Assembly: GCF_009371975.2 (NCBI RefSeq)
Contig: NZ_VIKT02000004.1
Span: 1 to 64,000, forward strand
DNA: 64,000 nucleotides
Reading direction: 5' to 3'
Source: Microcella pacifica
GTDB lineage: Bacteria; Actinomycetota; Actinomycetes; Actinomycetales; Microbacteriaceae
Position 1 is the first letter of the stretch. Each line of letters begins with the position of its first letter. Position numbers and translations under genes: made by a program. Positions 56,647-64,000 of this stretch are shown piece by piece. The notes under the pieces were generated by a model. It made no database searches. It was not told the origin of the DNA and was given only the letters and a program-made list of their open reading frames with translations.

Positions 56647-58032
56647 CTACGCGCCGAGCAGCTCGGCGGCGAGGTACCCCTCGAGCTTGGCGAGCGGGAT
56701 GCGCTCCTGCTGCATGGTGTCGCGCTCGCGCACGGTCACGGCCTGGTCGTCGAGAGTGTCGAAGTCGACGGTGATCGCGAACGGCGTGCCGATCTCGTCT
56801 TGTCGGCGGTAGCGCCGACCGATCGCGCCGGCGTCGTCGAAGTCGACGTTCCAGTGCTGGCGCAGCGTGTCGGCGAGCTCGCGCGCGACGGGCGACAACT
56901 TCTCGTTGCGCGACAGCGGCAGCACCGCCGCCTTGACGGGGGCCAGCCTGCGGTCGAGGCGCAACACGGTGCGCACGTCGACGCCGCCCTTCGTGTTGGG
57001 CGCCTCGTCCTCGGCGTAGGCGTCCACGAGGAACGCCATGAGCGAGCGCGTAAGGCCGGCGGCGGGCTCGATGACGTACGGGGTCCAGCGCTCGTTCTTG
57101 CCCTGGTCGAAATACGACAGGTCGACTCCGGACGCCGCGGCGTGGGTCGAGAGGTCGAAGTCGGTGCGGTTGGCGACGCCCTCGAGCTCGCCGAACTCCG
57201 ACCCGGAGAACCCGAAGCGGTACTCGATGTCGACGGTGCGCTTGGAGTAGTGCGAGAGCTTCTCGGCCGGGTGCTCGTACAACCGCAGGTTCTCGGGGTT
57301 GATGCCGAGATCGGTGTACCACGCCATGCGCGCGTCGATCCAGTACTGGTGCCACTCCTCGTCGCTGCCCGGCTCGACGAAGAACTCCATCTCCATCTGC
57401 TCGAACTCGCGCGTGCGGAAAATGAAGTTACCAGGCGTGATCTCGTTGCGGAACGACTTGCCGATCTGGCCGATGCCGAACGGCGGCTTGACGCGCGCGG
57501 CGTTGAGCACGTTGACGAAGTTCACGAAGATGCCCTGCGCGGTCTCGGGGCGCAGGTAGTGCAGGCCCGACTCCTCCTCGACGGGGCCGAGGTAGGTCTT
57601 GAGCAGGCCCGAGAACTCCTTCGGCTCGGTCCACTGACCGCGCGTGCCGCAGTTGACGCACACGACCTCGGCGAGCCCGCCCTCGGGCGCGCGGCCCTTC
57701 TTCTCCTCGAACTCCTCCTCGAGGTGGTCGGCGCGGTACCGCTTGTGGCAGTTCAGGCACTCGACGAGCGGGTCGCTGAAGACGTCGACGTGGCCGGAGG
57801 CCTCCCACACCCTGCGCGGCAGGATGACGCTCGAGTCGAGCCCGACGACGTCGTCGCGGCGCGTCACCATCGAGCGCCACCACTGGCGCTTGATGTTCTC
57901 CTTGAGCTCGACGCCGAGGGGCCCGTAGTCCCAGGCAGATCGGGAACCGCCGTAGATCTCCCCCGCCTGAAACACGAATCCGCGTCGCTTGGCGAGCGCG
58001 ATGACCGCATCGAGTCGACTGGTGGATGCCAC
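56647..58032 (-). CDS. glyS: Glycyl-tRNA synthetase (dimeric class II)
   Basis: The 461-residue enzyme has class II motifs: the N-terminal [13 protein letters not shown], the zinc-type cysteines ([21 protein letters not shown]), [19 protein letters not shown], and [14 protein letters not shown]. The anticodon-binding domain ([16 protein letters not shown]) closes it. It charges tRNA-Gly. The GTG at 58032 is preferred because AAGGAG stands 6 bases upstream; a GTG two codons earlier overlaps that site. Confidence 0.96.
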   Translation of the reverse strand: MASTSRLDAVIALAKRRGFVFQAGEIYGGSRSAWDYGPLGVELKENIKRQWWRSMVTRRDDVVGLDSSVILPRRVWEASGHVDVFSDPLVECLNCHKRYRADHLEEEFEEKKGRAPEGGLAEVVCVNCGTRGQWTEPKEFSGLLKTYLGPVEEESGLHYLRPETAQGIFVNFVNVLNAARVKPPFGIGQIGKSFRNEITPGNFIFRTREFEQMEMEFFVEPGSDEEWHQYWIDARMAWYTDLGINPENLRLYEHPAEKLSHYSKRTVDIEYRFGFSGSEFGELEGVANRTDFDLSTHAAASGVDLSYFDQGKNERWTPYVIEPAAGLTRSLMAFLVDAYAEDEAPNTKGGVDVRTVLRLDRRLAPVKAAVLPLSRNEKLSPVARELADTLRQHWNVDFDDAGAIGRRYRRQDEIGTPFAITVDFDTLDDQAVTVRERDTMQQERIPLAKLEGYLAAELLGA

Positions 58033-58097
58033 GAACACTCCTTGATCCGCCGAGCTGGGTGCACGGCACGATGGCCCAGTCTAGTGACGCCCGCCAG

Positions 58098-58895
58098 CTA
58101 CTGGCCGGCGGGTGCGTCGACCGCGCCACCGAAGCGGCGGTCGCGCGAGGCGTAGTCGGCGATCGCATCCCACAGGTGGCGGCGCCGGAAGTCGGGCCAC
58201 AGCGTGTCGAGGAACACCATCTCGGCGTAGGCGCTCTGCCACGGCAGGAAGTTGCTCGTGCGCTGCTCGCCGCTCGAGCGCACGAAGAGGTCCACGTCAG
58301 GCTGGTCGGGCTCGTAAAGGTGGCGGGAAATCGTGCGCTCGGTGATGCGACTCGGCGTGAGCCGCCCGGCGGCGACCTCCTCGCCGATCGCGCGCACAGC
58401 ATCCACGATCTCGACGCGGCCGCCGTAGTTGACGCACATCGTCAGGGTGAGGCCCGTGTTGCCGGCCGTGCGCCGCTGTGCCTCCTCGAGCTCGCTGATG
58501 ACGCTGCGCCACAGGCGGGGGCGACGGCCGGCCCAGCGGATGCGCACGTTCCAGGCGTCGAGCTGGTCGCGGCGGCGTCGCAGTACCTCGCGGTTGAAGC
58601 CCATGAGAAAGCGCACCTCGTCGGGGCTGCGGTTCCAGTTCTCCGTGCTGAACGCGTAGACGCTGAGGTGCTTGACGCCGATCTGCACGGCGCCCGCGAC
58701 GACGTCGAGCAGGCTCGCCTCGCCCGCGCGGTGGCCCTCGACGCGCGTGAGGCCCTGGCGGTTGGCCCAGCGGCCGTTGCCGTCCATGACGATGGCGACG
58801 TGCTGCGGCACGGCTTCCCTCCGCAATTCAGGAGGTGCCTCGCCCGTCCAGTCGAGAGGGCGCAGCGGTTCGGTGGGTCGGGATGCTCTGCTCAC
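58098..58895 (-). CDS. uppS: Isoprenyl transferase (undecaprenyl diphosphate synthase type)
   Basis: The 265-residue enzyme has [17 protein letters not shown], the [17 protein letters not shown] segment, and [21 protein letters not shown]. It adds isopentenyl units in cis to make the lipid carrier for wall synthesis. The GTG at 58895 overlaps the recO stop (GTGA). The N-terminal 30 residues ([20 protein letters not shown]) lie within a repeat element (58819-58916), so the conserved protein begins only after it. Confidence 0.94.
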   Translation of the reverse strand: MSRASRPTEPLRPLDWTGEAPPELRREAVPQHVAIVMDGNGRWANRQGLTRVEGHRAGEASLLDVVAGAVQIGVKHLSVYAFSTENWNRSPDEVRFLMGFNREVLRRRRDQLDAWNVRIRWAGRRPRLWRSVISELEEAQRRTAGNTGLTLTMCVNYGGRVEIVDAVRAIGEEVAAGRLTPSRITERTISRHLYEPDQPDVDLFVRSSGEQRTSNFLPWQSAYAEMVFLDTLWPDFRRRHLWDAIADYASRDRRFGGAVDAPAGQ

Positions 58896-58916
58896 GCATA
58901 CTCCTGAGTTGTGGAG
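58819..58916. repeat. 98-bp inverted-arm element (copy 4), across the recO-uppS junction
   Basis: The left arm CTCCGCAATTCAGGAG (58819-58834) has one change from the consensus; the right arm is at 58900-58916. The element encodes the last residues of RecO (TSTTQEYA) and the first 25 or so codons of UppS on the - strand. Confidence 0.82.
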
Positions 58917-59746
58917 GTGCCCGGCGCAGGGCGCGGGGGCTCGGCCGGCCCGGGTCGGTCGTGGGCGGAGGCGGCGGCCGCGCCAGCGGGCGCCACGTGC
59001 AGCGCGGGCTCGACGTGCAGAGTGCGGTCGACGTGGGGCAGCGAGCGCAGCCCGCGCTCGAGGTGGAACTGCGTGTAGGCGGCGATGAGCCCGCTCGCTT
59101 GCGCGCGGGTGCGCTCGTCGGCCGCATCCGCGGTCGGCCAGTCGCCGGTCAGGAGTGCGCCGAGCAGCTCGAGGGTGGCCGGGCTCACGCGCGGGGCGCC
59201 GGGAGGCGCCACGCCATCCGCCACCATGCCGCCCAGTTGCACGACGAAGGCGCTGTGCGGGCCCGGTGCGCCGGTGACCGCGCAGTCGGCGAAGCTCGGC
59301 GCCCAGCCCGCGATCGACAGGGCGCGCAGCAGGTAGGAGTCGAGCGTGAGGCTCGCGTGGTGCTCGCCGCGCGAGAGAGAGCGCAGGGCTCCCACGAGGA
59401 GGAGGTACTGCTGGGGGCCGCCGCCGTCGTCGCCGGTGACCTTGTCGGCCGTCTCGACCATCGCGCTCGCGGCCGTGTAGCGGGCGTAGTCGGCGCTGAT
59501 CTCGTCGCCGTACGAGCCGAGGCTCACCGCCTGCTGGATGATGTCGAGGCTGCGGCCACGGTACAGCTGCAGGTCGGCGACCATGAACGGCTCGAGGCGG
59601 CTGCCGAAGCGGCTGGCCGTGCGGCGCACGCCCTTCGCGACCGCGCGGATCTTGCCGTGCTGCCGGCCGAGCATCGTGATGATGCGGTCGGCTTCGCCCA
59701 GCTTGTGGGTGCGCAGCACGACGGCTTCATCTCGGTAGGTCGGCAC
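58892..59746 (-). CDS. recO: DNA repair protein RecO
   Basis: The 284-residue protein has the OB fold at the N terminus ([44 protein letters not shown]) and the helical RecO C-terminal domain. It loads RecA on SSB-coated DNA with RecR. The GTG at 59746 is the start. The C-terminal 40 residues are low-complexity and end in repeat-derived TSTTQEYA. Confidence 0.93.
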   Translation of the reverse strand: MPTYRDEAVVLRTHKLGEADRIITMLGRQHGKIRAVAKGVRRTASRFGSRLEPFMVADLQLYRGRSLDIIQQAVSLGSYGDEISADYARYTAASAMVETADKVTGDDGGGPQQYLLLVGALRSLSRGEHHASLTLDSYLLRALSIAGWAPSFADCAVTGAPGPHSAFVVQLGGMVADGVAPPGAPRVSPATLELLGALLTGDWPTADAADERTRAQASGLIAAYTQFHLERGLRSLPHVDRTLHVEPALHVAPAGAAAASAHDRPGPAEPPRPAPGTSTTQEYA

Positions 59747-59797
59747 CGCCCCAGTATCGCGCGTGCGCCTGCGCGGTGGCCGCTCCCCCGCGCGCGC

Positions 59798-59905
59798 CTC
59801 CACAATTCAGGAGATCGCGCTGCTCGTCAGCGTTCGCCGCGCAGAGTCGCCGCTGATTCCGCGAGAGTGCGCACGGCGGCGTCGAGCGACTCCTGAGTTG
59901 TGGAG
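59798..59905. repeat. 108-bp inverted-arm element (copy 5), at the 3' end of the nifS-like gene
   Basis: The arms are at 59798-59814 and 59889-59905, spaced 10 bases wider than in copies 1-4. The right arm lies inside the cysteine desulfurase gene and encodes ASTTQES in frame. Confidence 0.82.
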
Positions 59906-61032
59906 GCGCCCCAGGTGAAGCGGATCGCCGTGCGCGCCATGTCGGGGTCGTAGCCCATCGCGAGCAGCACGGGCGAGGGGTCGTCGCGCCCGGCGGCGCA
60001 CGCCGAGCCGCTCGAGGCGAGGATGCCGCGGTCGTCGAGCGCCTGCAGCAGCGGCTCGCCGCCGAGCCCCGGCACGACGAACGACGCATGTGCGGGCAGC
60101 CGCTCGACCGCGTTGCCCGTGAGCTGGGCGCCGGGCACCGCCTCGACGACGGCGGCGATGAACGCGTCGCGTCGCTGCGCTTCCGCACTCCACCGGTCGG
60201 GATGCGCCTCGCGCTCCTCCCCCGCGAGCTGCAGCGCGACGGCGAGCCCCACGGCCCCCGCCACGTTCTCGGTGCCGCTGCGACGCTCGCCCTCCTGCCC
60301 ACCGCCGTGGATGATCGGCTCGAGCCGCGCGCGAGTGTGCAGGATGAGCGCGCCCACGCCCTTGGGCCCGCCGAGCTTGTGGGCCGAGATGCTCACGGCG
60401 TCGGCCGTCGACAGACCAGCATCGGCGAGGGCTCCCGTCGACAGCTCAGGACCCTCTGCCGGGTCGAGCGACATCCACCCAGCGGTCTGCACGGCGTCGA
60501 CGTGGAAGAGCGCGCCCCGCGCATGAGCCTCCTCGCCCAGCGCACGCACGGGTTGCACCGTACCGACCTCGTTGTTGGCGTGCTGCACGCTCACGAGGGC
60601 GGTGTGGTCTCGGAGGGCGGCGCGCAGGAGCGCGGCATCCGTTCGTCCTGCATTGTCGACGGGCAGGCGCGTGACCTCGACGTCGTGCCATCGCTCCAGG
60701 TAGTCGGCCGCGGCGAGCACCGCCTCGTGCTCGACGGCGCTCACGATGACGTGCCGACCTCGGCCGCTCGCGATCGCGCCCAGGGTCAAGCCGATCACGG
60801 CGAGGTTGTCGGCCTCGGTGCCGCCGCCGGTGAGCACGACCTGCGGCGGGCGCACGCCCGTGCTGCGGGCCATGAGCGCGCGCGCTCGGGCGAGACCCTC
60901 GGCCGCGCTGCGCCCGAGCGAGTGCGTGCTCGACGGGTTGCCGTAGTCGCCGGTGAGGTACGGCCACATCGCCTCGAGCACCTCGCGGCGCACGGCGCCC
61001 GTCGCGGCCTGGTCGAGGTCGATGAGGCTCAC
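59827..61032 (-). CDS. Cysteine desulfurase (NifS/IscS type)
   Basis: The 401-residue PLP enzyme has GGGTEADNLAVIG, the PLP lysine in SISAHKLGGPKGVG and the sulfur-carrying cysteine in ASSGSACAAGRDDP. It releases sulfur from cysteine. Being the last gene of the NAD operon, it probably supplies the iron-sulfur cluster of quinolinate synthase. A repeat-derived ASTTQES lies near the C terminus (about residue 376) in place of the usual helix turn. Confidence 0.92.
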   Translation of the reverse strand: MSLIDLDQAATGAVRREVLEAMWPYLTGDYGNPSSTHSLGRSAAEGLARARALMARSTGVRPPQVVLTGGGTEADNLAVIGLTLGAIASGRGRHVIVSAVEHEAVLAAADYLERWHDVEVTRLPVDNAGRTDAALLRAALRDHTALVSVQHANNEVGTVQPVRALGEEAHARGALFHVDAVQTAGWMSLDPAEGPELSTGALADAGLSTADAVSISAHKLGGPKGVGALILHTRARLEPIIHGGGQEGERRSGTENVAGAVGLAVALQLAGEEREAHPDRWSAEAQRRDAFIAAVVEAVPGAQLTGNAVERLPAHASFVVPGLGGEPLLQALDDRGILASSGSACAAGRDDPSPVLLAMGYDPDMARTAIRFTWGASTTQESLDAAVRTLAESAATLRGER

Positions 61033-61955
61033 GGCGTCCCGGCAGTGTCGGTGGCGGTGCCAGTGGAGGTGGCGCTGTCGATGGCGATGTCGAGGCCCAG
61101 GTCGAGCGCCGGCGCGCTGTGCGTAAGCGCACCGACCGAGATGACGTCGACGCCCGTCTCGGCGATCGCGCGCACGGTCTCGAGCGTCACCCCGCCGCTC
61201 GCCTCGACGATCGCGCGGCCGGCGATGAGCGCAACACCGTCGCGGAGGTCGGCGAAGCTGAAGTTGTCGAGCATGATCGTGTCCGGCTCGGCGGCGAGAA
61301 CGGCGGGCAGCTGGTCGAGGCGGTCGACCTCGACCTCGAGGTGCATGGTGTGCGGGATGCGAGCGCGCACCGTGCGGATGGCCTCCGTCAGGTCGAGCCC
61401 CTGCGCGGCGAGGACGGCGAGATGGTTGTCCTTGAGCATGACCGCGTCCGAGAGCGAGAAGCGATGATTGCGGGCGCCGCCGGCGCGCACCGCGGCCTTC
61501 TCGAGCGTCCGCAGGCCCGGCGTGGTCTTGCGGGTGTCGACGATGCGCGCGCCTGTGCCGGCGACCGCATCGACGTAGCGGCGCGTGAGCGTGGCGACGC
61601 CGCTGAGGCGCTGGGCGAGGTTGAGCGCGAGTCGCTCACCGAGAAGGATGCCCCGGGCCGAGCCGCGCACCGTCGCGACGAGCGCGCCGGGCTCGAGCGC
61701 GGCGCCGTCGTCGCGGTGCCGCACGACCTCGATGCTCGCGTCGGCATGCCGGAAGGCGAGCTCGAGCGCGAGGCCGCCCGCGAACACACCGTCGACGCGG
61801 CTCACCACGCTCGCGGTCGCCCGTGCGTCGGCCGGGATGGCAGCCTCGCTCGACACGTCGCCCCAGGGGGCGTCCTCGGCCAGGGCCGCCTCGACGACAG
61901 CCTGCACGGCGGCGCGCGACGGGTCGACCGCCGCTTCGGAGTCTCTCGTGCTCAT
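61029..61955 (-). CDS. nadC: Nicotinate-nucleotide diphosphorylase
   Basis: The 308-residue enzyme has RIVDTRKTTPGLRTLEKAAV, the GGARNHRFSLSDAVMLKDNH stretch, and the barrel end VDVISVGALTHSAPALDLGLD. It converts quinolinate and PRPP to nicotinate mononucleotide. It overlaps both neighbours by 4 bases. Confidence 0.96.
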   Translation of the reverse strand: MSTRDSEAAVDPSRAAVQAVVEAALAEDAPWGDVSSEAAIPADARATASVVSRVDGVFAGGLALELAFRHADASIEVVRHRDDGAALEPGALVATVRGSARGILLGERLALNLAQRLSGVATLTRRYVDAVAGTGARIVDTRKTTPGLRTLEKAAVRAGGARNHRFSLSDAVMLKDNHLAVLAAQGLDLTEAIRTVRARIPHTMHLEVEVDRLDQLPAVLAAEPDTIMLDNFSFADLRDGVALIAGRAIVEASGGVTLETVRAIAETGVDVISVGALTHSAPALDLGLDIAIDSATSTGTATDTAGTP

Positions 61956-63625
61956 GCGTGCACCTCCGAGGGCTCGGTCGTGGCCATCGGCTCCGTCGAT
62001 CTCCACAATTCAGGAGATTGGGTCGCGGGCCGCACGACGACACGCCGCACGCGCTGCGCCGAGTCGAGCTGTGGATAGTCGGTGCGGGCGTGCGCGCCGC
62101 GCGATTCGGTGCGAGCGAGTGCAGCAGCGCAGGTGAGGCGCGCGAGCGGCAGCAGGCTTCGCGCCTCCTCGTCGGCGGGCCGCGCATCCGCGAGTTCCTG
62201 CGCCAGGGCGGCCAAGGAGGCGCCCTCGCGCTCCAGACCGAGAGACTGCCACGCGCGATCTCGGATGTCCGAGGACGACCACGAGCGCCCTCCGTTCTGC
62301 AGGGCGTCGGGTGCGTTCGCGAGCTCGAGCGGCACGGGAGTCGCCGTCAGGTCGCTCGGCGCAGACTCCTGAATTGTGGAGGTGAGTGGCTCGCGCGCGG
62401 ACTCCTGAGTTGTGGAGGTCGCGGGCGCGAGGGCGAGCGGGTCGTGCGGCCGGGAGACCGCGTCGCCCGCGCGCCACCCGACGACGACGGCTTCGAGGAG
62501 CGAGTTGGAGGCGAGGCGGTTGGCCCCGTGCACTCCCGTCGACGAGGTTTCGCCCACAGCGAACAGGCCGGGAAGCGTCGTGCGGCCATCCATGTCGGTG
62601 AGCACGCCGCCCATGGCGTAGTGCGCCGCGGGCGTCACCGGTACGGGCGACTGCGTCCAGTCCACCCCGGTCGCGCGCACGAGGGCGTCGATCGTCGGGA
62701 ACCGCGAGTGCAGCACGGAGGCGCCGAGCATCGTGGCATCGAGCAGCACCGGCCGACCATCCTGCAGTCGCATCTGCCGGGCGATCGCGCGGGCCACGAT
62801 GTCCCGCGGCGCGAGCTCGCCGCGAGGGTCAACGTCGAGCATGAAGCGACGCCCGGAAGCGTCGAGCAGCGTCGCGCCCTCGCCGCGCACCGCCTCCGAC
62901 ACGAGCCCTCCCCCCGCGAGCACCGTGGGGTGGAACTGCACGAACTCGAGATCCGCGAGCGCCGCACCGGCCTCGTAGGCGAGCACGACGCCGTCGCCCG
63001 TCGACACCGGCGGGTTCGTCGTGTGCCGGTAGAGGCGACCACTGCCGCCGGTCGCGAGCACGACGGCGTCGGCCGCTACCTCCTCCGTGACCCCGTGCGC
63101 CTCCACGACCGCGCCCGTCACAACACCGTCGCGCACCGTGAGTGACACGGCCCGGGAGAACTCCCGCGCTCGGATGCGCTCGGTCCGCACAGCAGCGGCG
63201 AGAGCGGCCTCGATGAGGCGACCGGTCGCATCCCCACCGGCGTGCAGGATGCGCGCCACCGAGTGCGCCGCCTCCAGCCCGCGCGCCCAGTCGCGCACGG
63301 GATCGAGCGGCGGCACGGCTCCGTCAGCCGCATCGAAGGCGACACCGAGCGCCACGAGGTCGAGGATGCGCGCGGGCCCCTCCTCCGTCAGCACGCGAAC
63401 GGCCGAGGGGTCGCACAGCCCCGCGCCGGCGTCGAGCGTGTCGCGCGCGTGCAGCGCAGGGCTATCGTCGCCGAACACGGCGGCGGCGATGCCGCCCTGC
63501 GCCCACGACGTCGAACCCGCGGTCAGGACGTCTTTTGTGACGATCGTCACATCGTGGTGCCGCGCGGCCCGGATCGCGGTGATGAGCCCGGCCATGCCGC
63601 TGCCGATGACAAGAATGTGCGCCAT
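61952..63625 (-). CDS. nadB: L-aspartate oxidase
   Basis: The 557-residue flavoprotein has the FAD motif ILVIGSGMAGLITAIRA, SWAQGGIAAAV, EFVQFHPTVL, RGEGATLLDASGRRFM and GVHGANRLASNSLLEAVV. It oxidises aspartate to iminoaspartate for NadA. After about residue 400, two repeat-derived words (TSTTQESA and TSTIQESAPS) interrupt the usual linker to the C-terminal helical domain, and the extreme C terminus (QSPELWRSTEP) is also repeat-derived. The core is complete, so the enzyme should work. Confidence 0.95.
   Translation of the reverse strand: MAHILVIGSGMAGLITAIRAARHHDVTIVTKDVLTAGSTSWAQGGIAAAVFGDDSPALHARDTLDAGAGLCDPSAVRVLTEEGPARILDLVALGVAFDAADGAVPPLDPVRDWARGLEAAHSVARILHAGGDATGRLIEAALAAAVRTERIRAREFSRAVSLTVRDGVVTGAVVEAHGVTEEVAADAVVLATGGSGRLYRHTTNPPVSTGDGVVLAYEAGAALADLEFVQFHPTVLAGGGLVSEAVRGEGATLLDASGRRFMLDVDPRGELAPRDIVARAIARQMRLQDGRPVLLDATMLGASVLHSRFPTIDALVRATGVDWTQSPVPVTPAAHYAMGGVLTDMDGRTTLPGLFAVGETSSTGVHGANRLASNSLLEAVVVGWRAGDAVSRPHDPLALAPATSTTQESAREPLTSTIQESAPSDLTATPVPLELANAPDALQNGGRSWSSSDIRDRAWQSLGLEREGASLAALAQELADARPADEEARSLLPLARLTCAAALARTESRGAHARTDYPQLDSAQRVRRVVVRPATQSPELWRSTEPMATTEPSEVHA
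62001..62017. repeat. Dispersed 17-bp arm at the nadB 3' end
   Basis: CTCCACAATTCAGGAG plus one base lies inside nadB near its stop and encodes SPELWR on the - strand. The word CGACACGCCG follows at about 62036-62046, as in copies 1 and 3. Confidence 0.8.
62365..62381. repeat. Dispersed 17-bp arm within nadB (first of a tandem pair)
   Basis: ACTCCTGAATTGTGGAG is read on the - strand as TSTIQES. It lies 36 bases from the next copy in direct orientation, a multiple of three. Confidence 0.85.
62401..62417. repeat. Dispersed 17-bp arm within nadB (second of a tandem pair)
   Basis: ACTCCTGAGTTGTGGAG is read on the - strand as TSTTQES. Confidence 0.85.
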
Positions 63626-63633
63626 GACGTGAC

Positions 63634-64000
63634 CTAGTCGCGCGGCTTCGCCGCGAGCATCCGCTCGAGGGCCACGCGGGCGTCGTCCTGAATGGTGGAG
63701 GCGACCGCGATCTCGTTGACGACACGACCGGCGACGAGCTCTTCGAGCACCCAGGCGAGGTACCCGGGGTGGATGCGGTACATCGTCGAGCACGGGCAGA
63801 TGACCGGGTCGAGGCAGAAGATCGTGTGCTGCGGGTACTCGGCCGCGAGGCGGTTGACCATGTTGATCTCGGTGCCGATCGCGAAGGTCGTGGGCTCCGT
63901 CGCGTCGGCGACGGCGCGGCGAATGTAGTCGGTCGAGCCGGATTCATCAGCCGCGTCCACGACGGGCATGGGGCATTCGGGATGCACGATCACACGCACC
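63634..64000 (-). CDS. nadA: Quinolinate synthase, 3' part (cut by the window edge)
   Basis: The visible C-terminal 121 residues contain VIVHPECPMPVVDAADESGSTDYI, FAIGTEINMVNRL and the cluster cysteine region CLDPVICPCSTMYRIHP of the 4Fe-4S enzyme that makes quinolinate. Near the end a degenerate repeat arm encodes ASTIQDDAR. The gene begins beyond 64000; it is the first visible gene of the NAD operon. Confidence 0.94.
   Translation of the reverse strand, partial: VRVIVHPECPMPVVDAADESGSTDYIRRAVADATEPTTFAIGTEINMVNRLAAEYPQHTIFCLDPVICPCSTMYRIHPGYLAWVLEELVAGRVVNEIAVASTIQDDARVALERMLAAKPRD
63685..63700. repeat. Degenerate arm within nadA
   Basis: GTCCTGAATGGTGGAG differs from the consensus arm at two positions. 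It lies in frame and gives STIQDD on the - strand. Confidence 0.65.

Overview
The window comes from a high-GC actinobacterium, most likely a member of the Microbacteriaceae. The signs are the codon bias, several genes whose start codon sits where transcription should begin (leaderless mRNAs), and the gene orders dus-dgt-dnaG, glyS-uppS-recO and nadA-nadB-nadC-nifS. Chromosomal DNA occupies about 1-4368 and 40818-64000. Between them a complete-looking siphovirus prophage of about 36.4 kb (4369-40817) is integrated into the 3' half of a tRNA-Met gene.

Left chromosomal part: a PadR regulator, a family A DNA polymerase, a DUF1684 protein and a seven-helix membrane protein that resembles a heliorhodopsin without its retinal lysine.

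Prophage, left to right: attL, tyrosine integrase and a DUF4429-like protein (+ strand); then, on the - strand, holin-like protein, endolysin, a tail collar gene that meets a promoterless second copy of its own 3' end tail to tail (a probable invertible cassette), tail proteins, tape measure, frameshifted tail chaperones, major tail protein, head-tail proteins, capsid, protease, portal, terminase and HNH. Beyond a terminator lies the early region: small proteins, SSB, a winged-helix replication protein, an adenine and a cytosine DNA methyltransferase interleaved with HNH nucleases, RecT and a YqaJ exonuclease. Almost every gene overlaps the next by 1-4 bases, so this is a long, translationally coupled operon. 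At the right end an early-operon DNA-binding gene and the repressor are divergently transcribed from two matching promoters. The repressor reading frame runs straight into attR and stops in the host tRNA gene. In the circular phage it would be 20 residues longer and end 6 bases before the integrase start, and the integrase itself ends in ALAAA. This is the layout of the integration-dependent immunity switch of mycobacteriophages such as BPs.

Right chromosomal part: glycosyltransferase, DMT-type membrane protein, peptide deformylase, AzlCD, a kinase/receiver pair, tRNA-Asn, a 2-hydroxyacid dehydrogenase with an ABC ATPase, dnaG-dgt-dusB, an oxidoreductase, a YbaK-type deacylase, a DsbA-like protein, an endonuclease-like protein, glyS, uppS, recO, and the NAD operon nifS-nadC-nadB-nadA (nadA cut by the window edge). 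A 17-bp palindromic word (CTCCACAAYTCAGGAGT) recurs 14 times in the chromosomal parts, often as inverted pairs bounding about 98 bp. It also sits inside or at the ends of coding genes in frame, and is absent from the prophage.
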